From assembly GCA_033977485.1 (NCBI GenBank), contig CM066983.1, forward strand, positions 106,267,080-106,331,079: a DNA stretch of 64,000 nt, given 5' to 3'. The notes under the pieces were generated by a model. It saw only the letters and a list, made by a program, of their open reading frames with translations, did no database searches and was not told where the DNA came from. The position numbers and the translations under genes are program-made. Below, one piece after another: positions 31,368 to 42,191 of this stretch. The DNA is from Hydrangea macrophylla (Eukaryota; Streptophyta; Magnoliopsida; Cornales; Hydrangeaceae). The first letter of the stretch is position 1. Every line of letters starts with the position of its first letter.

Positions 31368-34326
31368 CTTGAGTGCATGGGTGGAGCCAAAGAGAGGTCA
31401 AGGGGGCCTTGCCCCTGCAAAATTTTGGAATTTTTTTGGTACCTATTGTGGACATGCATGGTGCGAGATAGGTTCTGTCGTTCTTAACAATATGCCAGGA
31501 CAGATCCAAGGTGCACACTTTAAGAACTAGAACTCATCACGCAATCCTAGAGACAAAAGAGTCGCCACCTAATTTTTATCGGGAATTAGAAAATCAAATT
31601 TGACTCGCCCAAAATTGAATAAGATTACTTCCCTTTCATCACCAGAAACAAGGTTCAGGAGTCTTCGTACGAGAGGGGAAGAAGTCCGAGTAGGACTAAA
31701 GTAATCCCCTCCTCGACCTACCGAACGGTAGGCCTTGATTCAAATATCCTTGTTCTTAATTCATAATAGGTGTTGTTTCCTCAAATATACTATATAATAT
31801 ATACATGGCAAAAAGAACATCTAATGAAAATCATTTTAAGAGATTAAATCAAGTAGAAATCGGATGCACATGCAATACAAGGGAGAAATATACTCACAGT
31901 GGCTAGCCCTGCCCGGGACCAATGCAAACAAAAGAAACGTGCCATGATATCCAAAAGGGAACGAGAAGACTTACATTGAGTTGACTTAAGCGAAGTCGCA
32001 AAAGCAAAAAGAAAGGATACGTGAATTGCAATCATGCAACAATCCTAAATAAGATATCTCCAACACATAAGCACATAAACGGAGACTATCCTAAAGGAAT
32101 TATGTCGTTGAAAAAAAAGTTGTAAACTTAGAAAAATTCTAAGAGAAAGATAGAGAGAAAGACATGATACATGGGCACTAAGCCACATGTAGAAGAGGTA
32201 ACTCCACAAAATCGAAGTCCGGATCTACGGCGTTCAATTCTCTGCACTAAGAATCAAGGAATACCCAAGCATTGCAAAAATACAAGCAAGTAAATGATAT
32301 ACATGAAAAACAAGAAAAAATGTCATCAATCAAATTTCTAGATTCATGGATCTCTAATAAACCTATCAAAAGTGGTCTTAAACATGAGTTGGGTTAAAAT
32401 CCTTTTTCAAAAAGTTAGATACGTGTATTAGAGAACTTTTCCAAAAAGTAGGACCTCAATATCATTTTTAAAGTTCAAGATATAAGAGTTTTGGGAACAG
32501 TGGATCAGGACTGTTCACTATTCTTGTAAAAATTATAATTAATTCCACAAAAATCATATGAAAGTCTAATTGGTGTCAAAAGAAAGCTATTTCATTATAG
32601 TTTATGAAAAATAAACCTAGGGACATTCTGTAATCAAAGTGTCTCTGAAAAAGTATTTTAACCAGACTCTGCTATTCTAGAAGTTTGGTATCATTTGACA
32701 AAATAAATGCAAATCATAATAGAACTTCATGAATCATGTCAATGAAACTAATCTAAGCTTTTGATCTCTCATCTATTTATCCTAGATGATTTCTAATCCA
32801 AGATTTATTCATCAATGGTTGTTGAATGATCAAGGTGTGACCATTTTGTATACATAATCATAATTGTAGTTAAACTTAGAAAATTCCAGAATAGTTGAAT
32901 CAAATTCAAATGCTTAGAAAATGATCTTAACTCGATTGTATGCTCATAATTTTACATCGGCATGTAGATACATGAGTTAGGAATCATCCCCAAAAAGCGG
33001 ATCGTTGATAACTATCATAGATTTTCTAGAATTCAAGCACAAAGAGACTATATTTAAATCTGTCAATTGATTTTTCAACAATTATTAAAAATAGCATATA
33101 GATCCTAATGATTCTCAAAATGGATCGAATGAAATCTAATTCAGCAAAGTTTACCCCCAAAATTCTGAAATCCATCAAACTATGGGTTCGATGGACCAAA
33201 TTCTATGGACAACATCAATCTATTTTGCTGAATTTGAACTGGTTCATTTTAAAGTATGAGGAAAACATCTTATGTGATGGTTCATATTCATTAGAGAGAT
33301 CAAACTCAGAGATCAACTTAATTATTATAATTCCCAATCAATTTAGTCCCCAAGTTCTCTGGAGAACTTTAGATCATGGATCAAAGGGCCTTACAAATGT
33401 CCTCTTGGAGATGGAATTCAATAGAAGTTCTAGGCAATAGGAATAATCAAGAGTTAAGCATGAACATAGGAATCATCCATCTCATATATTATACTTCCAA
33501 ACCATCATAGAACTCAAAGTAGATACATATATAATCATGTATACATGGATCTAATACTAAGTAGAAGGAATGAATCAAAATTGAAATCAAAATATGAAAA
33601 TCAAAGTGAAAACAATCTCTAATCATAAATTATCAACAAAATCAAGGGAGACTTTGTAGTAACCCGTATTTTCATTGACGATTTAGACTTCGTGTGCGAT
33701 TTTAGCGAAAATTGGTCACAGGGGTATTTTGGTCATTTTTTCAATTTTGTAAGTCATGAACTGAAAATATAATACTTTGAAAAAAGTTATGTGAAATCAA
33801 ATGATTTGGTATTCATGTTGGAAGTTAAGATTTTTCGATCTCCGTTTAGAAGATATATCGGTTTCAGTACTTTTCACATTTAGTTGAATCCTAACTAACT
33901 TAGTTCAAATCCAACCGACTTGGGAACCAAGCGAAATATTTAGTTGCTACTTAACCTAAATGATCTTGACCATCAAATAGGCTACCTAACCTAAATGATC
34001 TTGACCATCAAATAGACTACCTAACCTAAATGATCTTGACCACCAAATAGACTACCTAACCTAAGCTAACCAAATCGTGGCCATCAAATTCATTTTGGCC
34101 ACCAACAAGCTTCGCCTATAAATATGGATGCTATGCTTCATTACGTTTACACCAAATTTCATAGAGGTCAAAGAGAATTTCTAAGAGCAAGTTAGAGGAA
34201 GAAAAAGAAGAGAAATGTTTGGGAGTTGTTCAACATCATTTATAGGTACCGAGTTGTGTACAATATGCTTTCTAAATTCTCCGGAGTATTTCTTTGTTAT
34301 CTTTACTTGTATTCTTTTTGCAGTTA

Positions 34327-37179
34327 TGTCACGCCCCGGAAACCGAAGCGCGAGGAAAGAGAAAAGATAGAGAGAAAAGAATTAAAATACAATCACAAAA
34401 TGCGGAAGCGACATTAGGATCCCACGGGGATTCCTACAAGAATGACTCACTTAATACATGAATCCAAACTGGACTTACATGTTAATGAATCCGACGAAGA
34501 TGATAGCATTTGAAAATCACATTAAAAGACTCTCCGGGGAAGCACTAGCTCAAGGGGAGAAAGGAAAATACAATAATTTTGAAGAAGGGCATTTTTGACA
34601 GTTGCTGAATTTTAAAACATCTATAAGTAGCTGTATCTTTAAAATTTTCACATTCTGTTCGCGTAGGTTCATGTAAAATTCGATTCTGCACAACTTTTGT
34701 CTAATAACATTTTTTCCAATTCTGCACCATTTGGGCAGAAAATAAAGAAAACAGTAGCAGTTTTATTTTTTGACAGCAACTTGACAGCTTTGTGACCGCT
34801 TTTCGAAACCTTCCCAACTTTGCTAAATTCTCGAGTTTAAACTTCAATACATGACTAAACAAGTCCTAATTGACATATAACACATGCCTAGACCAAACGG
34901 AACTTCATATACTCGAAATTTATTAAAAACGAGAAGTGAAAGAGATAAAGAGAGGGAAAAGGGGAGAGGGAGAGATTGGAAGAGATTTTTGAACATTTCT
35001 TTAAAAACAAAAAGGACAAATCCGGCAAGGATTTCATACAAATAGAATGAGTCCGGTAGGGACAAAACCAATCATAAATAAATCCGACAAGGATTCCAAT
35101 CAACACATATACAATAAACTTTAAAAGAGGTTCCACGTCTCGGAAACTTAATTTACATAACATAATTAAGTTTTACAAGTAGAAAAGACAAGGACTAACA
35201 TTTGTCCGTCAAAATTACACAAGGCTTCCCAAAGAGAAGGATATGGAAGTCCAAGTTCAAGAAGTTTTGTAAATAAAAGTAATACAACAATTTTCTTTAT
35301 AGAACATTAAACTATTACAAATATTTCAAAAGCCTACAGGTCACATGGGAACTATCCATGTACATATCTAAGCATGAGTCTTCAGAATAGAACACAATGC
35401 ATCAACTTCGATACGTCGAGCCATATTTGCCCTTTTCAAGTTCACCTAAAAAATGTTTTGTCGTTTTTTTATGAGAACGACGGCTCGTAGACAACATTGT
35501 AACAAATCTATATGTTATCCATGACTAAAATGAAATGAGGTGCAATGAATCGCCACCATGGCTACCATGAAATGTTTAAAGCCGCAAGGCTATGCATGAC
35601 AAATGCACATCACTCTCGTTACCGGACCATGAGCCACCCACGCATGGAGTGTAGCATACCAACTTCCGGGAGCTACCCGAATATAGTTTGGAGTTTGAAT
35701 GTTTCTAAGGGTCATTCTCCCTGTCTCACATCACAACCCACGTCCGGATTTCTTAAACCAAAATTCCCACACATGGGGTTTTTCTCTCTTTTTCAAATAA
35801 AACCTTTATGTCGTGATACGTGGATGCTTGCCGATTTGGCCTCAATGTATGAAATGTTTAAAATGATAACATAGATGCTCCAACAAAATAATGAACACAA
35901 TAATTCTTGCATGTTGAACATGTATTAAAGACATCAAGAGTTAAATAAAAAAATTCATAATATAGCACTCCTAACAAGGATTTCTAAACTAACGTCCTAA
36001 CATGCTTTTACACATAAAGGGAGCATCCTAGGCACGTCTAGCATCACATAATCAACTATAGAACAACCAAAACATGTAAATTCACAATTAGGCATATAAC
36101 CCTAAATTTACAACTTTGGGAAAAAAAAACCTAATGCATGCGTCTAAATCATTCTCATAACTTCATTTTAATTACATTTAACACCCCAAACTTTCAACTA
36201 GTACAACCAAGGTATATAATTCTAAATTTACAACTTTGGGGAAACCTCATGCATGTGTTTAAATTATTCTCTTCACCTCATTTTAATCACATATAACACA
36301 TCAACATCACAATTTGCACAACCAAAGCATGTAAATTATATTTGGACATAAAACCTTAACATTATAATTTTGGGGGAAAATCCTAGTACATGTATCTAGG
36401 TTCTCTCCTAGCATAAAATAAACTCAAAGCATTTTAGTCAAGCACAACATATGGAAATGAAACAATATTAATCTACCTCAAAGTTTAACTCCAAAGAAAA
36501 TTGGAAAAATCAAGAGAGCTAGCAAACTCCAAATAGCTTCAATGCTTGCAAGCAATGGGAAAGAGAGAACCCATAGAGCTCCAAAAACACTTTCCTAAGC
36601 AAAGAAATCAAAAACATAAGAAGAGAAATCAAATATTGTGAAATCCTTTGAAATCCTAGAATTTGGGGGTTTTCTTGAAACTTACCAATGAGATGATTCC
36701 AAGCCCTAGAAATGAAGAAAAGGGCTTAAGAGTGATAATCTTGTGTTAGGTTTTGAATCTCTTGGAGATTGGAGAAGGATTGAAGGAGTTATATCTATGG
36801 AAGAGAAGAAGAAGAAGAAAAGAAAAGAGAGACTGTGAAATGAAGGGAGAAGGAAGAAGGAAGAAAAAAAAAATGAAACGTGAAATGCTCCAAGGAGCAT
36901 TTCGGCTGACTTAAGGTGGTGGGGTGGGACCCACTTGCTAGTTTGCCCAAAAAATGAAATGTTTAATACTCCAATGGACAGTCTGACCCAACCGTGTAAC
37001 CCCAAAATTAAATAAACACATCCACGGGTACAGAAATTAATTTCTAAAGCATATGAAAGACAAAATAAAATAATTTAATCATGCTCTGAAAAATTTAAAT
37101 ACAGTAAATTAAAATACCAGTCCACACAGAATATGCAAAATTACCCAATTACCCTTAATTAAAATTCTGAAACATTACA
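34327..37179 (-). repeat. 3' LTR of the young Gypsy element
   Basis: 2,853 bp, TG at 34327 and CA at 37178-37179 in plus orientation. It follows the polypurine tract in the transcription direction. Internal frames on both strands recur identically in the other LTR and carry no recognisable domain; low-complexity tracts include an AG-rich stretch (34930-34980) and a GAAGAAG stretch (36800-36870). Confidence 0.97.
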
Positions 37180-37196
37180 GTCTACCCCCCTTAAAA
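37180..37196 (-). other. Polypurine tract of the young Gypsy element
   Basis: The minus strand reads TTTTAAGGGGGGTAGAC directly before the LTR start TGTAATG. It is the expected primer site for plus-strand DNA synthesis, and its form (AAGGGGGG) is typical of plant Gypsy elements. Confidence 0.9.
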
Positions 37197-37645
37197 GAAT
37201 TCCGTCCCGGAATTCGGAACAACTAAGCGCAAGAAGGGAGCAACGGCTTGCTCAAACCTTAAGCCAACCAAGCAAAAGAAAGGCGATCAACAAGAAGCTT
37301 ACACTACTCGGGAAATTAGTGAGGGTAACTTTTCCACGTTTCCCTCTTACCTCGGCGATACTATGTTGATGCCAAAGAATCCTTACCAACATGATGGACA
37401 ACACACGGTCTTTCTTCTCAACTGTATGAACGGGTTGTTCTTCTCTTTATACTATACGTCTTCACAAAGAGACACTACAGTCCAATCAAACATATGAGAC
37501 GGTCACAATCTCTCTGAGTATCTATACATGAAACACATTGTGCACTCTCAACGACTGAGGCGGAAGAGTCCAACAATACACAACTGTACCATCTTCTCAA
37601 GGATTTCAAACGGTTCAACGAACGCAATACTAACCTACCACTTGA

Positions 37646-37924
37646 TCAAATACTGCAACCCAGGACAGCAATCTCAAACACGGACGGTCGACGACGACGG
37701 TCGGCATACAATTTCTGACGACTTTGAGCTGAAATCAACTTCTCATGAATTACTTTAATCTTTTCTGAAGTCTCTCTAACCATATCAGGACCATGAAGGA
37801 TAGTCTCACCTACCTCACCCCAACACAAGGAAGATCGACACGGACAATCATATAATGCCTCAAATGGTGCCATCTGGTAACTGATTTTGGATGCAACTCG
37901 GCTGACAGAAACTATTCCTCCCAA
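37646..37924 (-). pseudogene. pol: Integrase C-terminal remnant of Gypsy pol
   Basis: A 92-codon frame reads ..SYQMAPFEALYDCPCRSSL, then CWGEVGETILHGPDMVRETS and EKIKVIHEKLISAQSRQKLY, then ADRRRRPSVFEIAV. This matches the end of the integrase core and the beginning of the C-terminal domain of plant Ty3/Gypsy integrases (MAPFEALYGRxCRSPLCW, AQSRQKSYADxRRR). The integrase inserts the cDNA into host DNA. The catalytic D,D-35-E core upstream (higher coordinates, 37925-38900) is not readable as a continuous frame, and the downstream frame is lost after about 37650, so no functional protein is made. The neighbouring sequence on both sides is of the same decayed type. Confidence 0.88.
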
Positions 37925-38979
37925 TTACTACTAAGTGTCATAACACTGCTCTCAACATGTTTTCTAAAATCAATCGGAATAGAAGGAGCTGAATACCCCA
38001 TGTTTACTGCATATTCTGCCAGGAAGAAAATACAACCTTCATATCACAGTTAAAAACATCAACACTGATACACAACGGCATCTCATGATCGTACAGAGAT
38101 GAATCATACTATTGGAAACTACGATGTCGGTCACTCTGAACGGTAATGAACGTGTAGATGTGGTCCAAATGATCTGCAAGGATCTAAAAGAGTGTTGTCC
38201 TTACGCAAAGTTCCTAGAAATGCTGTAATAGGTAATTGAAAACGGTTGTAACAAACCTGTGATTCTCTGGTGTCGGTCTTTACCTGCTGGAAAATCAAAA
38301 AAATTCAACAATGGATCCCTTTAACCCCTTTCCATCAATACTAGCGATGCAAATCATGGTACATCTCCGGATGTGTGGCGAAACGGGAATGGTAGAACTC
38401 TTTCAACACATCTCCACGACAAGCAACGGGAATGAACACTCGGTCTCAAGGTCTCAAACCTCTAATGTCACCAAAAGTCCAACCCTGTCCTAAGTCTCCA
38501 TTAAGTATACGGAACGTCAAGGCAATGGTCTCATCATCAAGTTTATGTACTACTAACAACTTCAAGTCAAAACTTTCGATTACACATTCAAGTCAAACGA
38601 GCAAATTTGGGCATAAGTCTCCGAACCACAATTCTCAAAGTCATCACAATGTCTTAATATTCTCCATTCTTGCACTGGTAAATACACTAGGGTACACACG
38701 AGTCTCAACATTTTCCACTCTTGCATAGGTAAGGAAGCTGAGTCATAGTCATACTTCTTTATCACGACGTTGGCCTAGCTCGGGTGGCAATGCAATTCAA
38801 GTCTCAAGGTCAACTAAAGTTACATTTGTAGTCACAGTTATAATTACCCAACGGCGTTGTCCCAAATTAATGTCTCTTTGAGTCAGAAATGTTTCATATA
38901 TGATATCTTAAGTCCTAAGTCATGGGTAGCTCAATCCACGTTCAAGAAGCATACAGTATAGTTCAATCAACTCACGCTC

Positions 38980-39727
38980 AATGCTCACAAGAACAGGTGC
39001 CGAAGTCAAACAAGTTTTGCAACTTTGGTATAACACATTCTCACCCAAAGCATCTCAACAAAGTTCACCTCTATTTTAGTCAATGAAGCTAATTTCCAAA
39101 CGGGAAACGTTTCCAACAAAGTAATGGTAGTCACCTATTAGTCCTGAGAAACCATGAATCTCATATACAAAGCAAATCTATAATGGTCCCAACGTTAGAA
39201 GGATTTGAGGATACTCTATTACCAAAAACGACGTATTCAAGAAACTTTTTACCTCGGATAATCAATATTCACACTCAGATAATTTAGCATATGTAGTCAT
39301 CGGTGCTCAATCATAAACTTTTCCTGGCGAGGATTAAACACACGGCTTATCAAGTCTACTAAAGCAGCAGGTGCGTTCGTCAAACTGAATGATATAACAA
39401 GGGATTCACAATGTCAGTAACGTGGGCGGAAAGTAGTCTTAGGAATCTCACGTTCCCTAGTGCGCAACTGGTGATAACTCTATTTTAAATCAATCTTTGA
39501 AACCAAACCTGTTGGACCACGAAGTTGGTCAAAAGGATCTACTGATTCCTATAGTCACAAGATTCAATGTCATAAACAAGATTCGATGTCATAAGCAATA
39601 CTCAACTTGAGCGAACCATCTATCTTCTTGGCAAAGGAAAATGGGTACTCTCCAAGGAGACGGATTACGACAGATGAAATCGCTAACCTGTAAGTTCTCC
39701 AACTGAGTCTTTAATTCTTTCAACCCT
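38980..39727 (-). pseudogene. pol: Reverse transcriptase remnant of Gypsy pol
   Basis: Read on the minus strand, several reverse-transcriptase landmarks occur in the right order but different frames. At about 39727-39600 there is ELKTQLENL..SPW followed, one frame over, by FAKKIDGSLKL (finger region, SPWGAPVLFxKKKDGSLR in relatives). At 39392-39330 comes SFSLTNAPAALVDLI (SFGLTNAPxxFMDLM in relatives). At 39240-39121 a thumb-like stretch carries FGNRVSSNPSNVGTI..DSWFL (FLGHxVSxxGIxVDPxKVxAI..SFLGL). The FxDDIL catalytic stretch cannot be read between the second and third. Frameshifts and stops make it inactive. Spacing is somewhat compressed, so small deletions are likely as well. Confidence 0.82.
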
Positions 39728-40379
39728 GCGGATGTCCTTCAATACGGCGGCGTCAAAGTAGATGAAAATACTAGGTATTATCTATCACAACTCAATTCTC
39801 AAGGATAGGCGACAAGTTATGTAAATCCTCAGGGAACACATCGGTGTACTAACCCACAATGGGAAAGAACTCAATCAAATTTGGTTCATTCTTATTGGAA
39901 AACAAACAATCTATTTAAGGAGTCAATACGATTTTTACCGTTGCACAAACTATGAAGCGGATATATCGGAGTCTCTATACGATCATCCATAAAACAATTA
40001 AGATTCCCGGATGATAATGCAAATGCTACCTTCCTCTCGAACAAGTCACAGGTGCTCGGTAAGTACTCACTAGTCCATACTTACAATCAAAAATTAAAGA
40101 TGGTGTGCTAGTCAGCTATCACAGTTCGCGGTCACAACAAACTCGATCCAAGGGGACTAAGCCTCCAATGGAAGTATCAACTAACAACTAACAATGTAGG
40201 AACCAAATGACTCATTCCTCAACTCAATGATGATGCACAAGGTGGTATCCGAAGGGGTACGATGCGCCGATATCTACAGGCATAGTGGTGCTGGGACTAA
40301 ACACGAACAACTTACCTCGGATCACAGAAGCATCGGTATTACCCATGGAAGGTGCGGCGGCAAAAAGATTAAACTGTCC

Positions 40380-40721
40380 TTATTGTCCCCCTAGGAATGC
40401 TCGGCCCAAAAATCTGAGTTGAAGGAGTTGGTTGTGGTGGTAACAAAGGTGGCCTACAAGTCTACTGATAAGGTGGACGAACTGGGGTTGGTCCAACTGA
40501 CTGTTCTTAGTCGGTGCACGAAGTTCTCTAACTCTTTTATTCAAACTCAAATACCCAATTACTAATATTTTCTGAACCACTTTACTAAGTACATTCAACT
40601 CGAATCCAACCGCGTTGGTGCGTAGGCCTGGACGAAGTCCATTCTCAAAAGTTCTTAACTTCATTCTATTGTCCAATGTTATATCAAAAATGAGACTTGC
40701 CTCATACTCAGAAACTGTCAC
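40380..40721 (-). pseudogene. gag: Gag remnant of the young Gypsy element
   Basis: A 113-codon frame begins MTVSEYEASLIFDITLDNRM and continues KLRTFENGLRPGLRTNAVGF, then ELNVLSKVVQKILVI, then LNKRVREL. This fits the retrotransposon Gag (capsid) domain of plant Gypsy elements, where MTVxEYxxxFxxLSR..RRFExGLRxxLR..VVxxA is characteristic. It covers only the second half of the capsid; the first half, upstream at higher coordinates, is not readable and the CCHC knuckle expected further down is not seen. It could not by itself form particles. The sequence may have been kept by chance or for packaging of the RNA. Confidence 0.82.
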
Positions 40722-42176
40722 GGCTCCCTAACGAAGGTTTCAGAAATTCAATCCTCTTAGCTCGATGAACTACGAACGGGAAATACTGCTCATGAAATAG
40801 TCGGCTGAGGGTGTCCCATAACATACTCCCCAAAGTCGATGTAGTCAACACTAACCCCCACTTAAATCTGATTGAAAAGTTACAGCGTCTACTCGAAGGT
40901 CCTCCTCAAATAGTACCAAGGTACTCCAAATTATAAATACGTACTCAAGCCACAGTTCCACGTGAACCAGGCACGAATCTTAATAGATTAAACATAAATT
41001 CACACATTACTTAGAGGACACGCATACTTAGCATGAGATCACATAGCTCACAACATCAATCATGTTCACATATAACATAAAACGTTTCCCTTCATAATTC
41101 CATTTACATTTGTGAACGATGATACCATATTGTTTTGTAAATCAACTCGATACTTAACATAAACGGCAAGGTTAGTATAGGAAGGGCAATCAACATCAAT
41201 ATGGATTACTAGCAACCTTAAGCAATTTATATCATGATTCATACTAATCAATGCCTATCATGCCCCAGGGGAACACATAGCACTGAGAATATGCACGATT
41301 ATAACATAACTGTATGGGCACGTCAAACATTAATGTACTTGGCATGTACCCTGAACATATATAAATGTTGGAACCAATAAGCTCATAGCACGTAGAACAT
41401 GTACACATATCACGTGTAAACTTTAACATAAACATCAAATTCACATAGAAGTATGCTCATCAACAATGCGGGATCACATTACTCAATATACATCAATACA
41501 TATTAGAACGATTGAAAATCATATAAACACTTAGCATATTGGGTATGGAACATGTAATCTTTGACATGTAAGCACTTAGCATATACATACCTAGCCTCGA
41601 AGGTAATCAACATTAAGCATGTTAGAATTATACTTGCCTTGCATGAAATACGCACTCTTTATATCATAGCCAAAGGAAATGCACAACACAATACATAGAG
41701 CATGTAGGCTTCATATGAACTCACATAACACGTAAGACATGAAACATGTAAACTGGGCACGTAAGCACAAAAGTTCCAAAGACTTTCACTCAATAAAAAA
41801 AAATATGCCCATGCAACATCTCATATGTAAAGTAAACGGCGGCATAGTTAAAACAATTAGCATTGAATGAGGAATTGAATGACTATTAACCACATTAAGC
41901 AACTCATAGGAGGACTAATGTCATCCCATGGAGTATGTAAACATTTAACATGTAAGCATATACTACGTTGAATGTGAAACACGTAAACACCTTAAATATG
42001 TAACCATGTAGGTCTCGAAGGAATTCAACCTCTACGCATGCCCACACGACATAATATCGTCTCAACGAAAAATCTCACTGAAATAAACGGAAGGCAATAA
42101 ACAAACTTAAGCGTCGAAGGAAACGGAATAAGCCCGAAGCAAACACCCATAGCCCCTAGGTATTCAAACCCGGTTA
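40722..42176 (-). other. Long AT-rich leader of the young Gypsy element, with degenerate short repeats
   Basis: Between the priming site and the gag remnant lies about 1.45 kb with no coding signal. Much of 41040-42010 is built of loose variants of ACATGTAAGCACTTAGCATAT (for example near 41540, 41575, 41745, 41940 and 41990). No exact period is kept. It may replace deleted 5' gag sequence. Confidence 0.55.
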
Positions 42177-42188
42177 GCTTTGATACCA
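42177..42188 (-). other. Priming site of the young Gypsy element (tRNA-iMet type)
   Basis: The minus strand reads TGGTATCAAAGC three bases after the 5' LTR; the initiator-Met complement is TGGTATCAGAGC, so there is one mismatch (A for G at position 9). It sets the minus orientation and shows that the element still had a working primer site at its last transposition. Confidence 0.9.
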
Positions 42189-42191
42189 ATC

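Noticed and set aside
31447..33654. Intergenic DNA with possible host gene pieces
   Set aside because: It is one half of a solo LTR whose other half is 45573-46421; the frames at 31844-32035 and 33108-33440 have no domain.
33655..34326. Separate short element between the stack layers
   Set aside because: The sequence joins across the complete retrotransposon to 45050-45567 with a shared GACTT duplication, so it is one half of a split solo LTR.
35545..35874. 109-residue frame repeated identically at 43410-43739
   Set aside because: The identity comes from the two LTRs of one young element, not from a conserved gene. No domain is recognisable.
37200..37330. Priming site on the plus strand after the left LTR
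   Set aside because: The purine-rich tract and the tRNA-Met complement at the other side show that the element runs on the minus strand.
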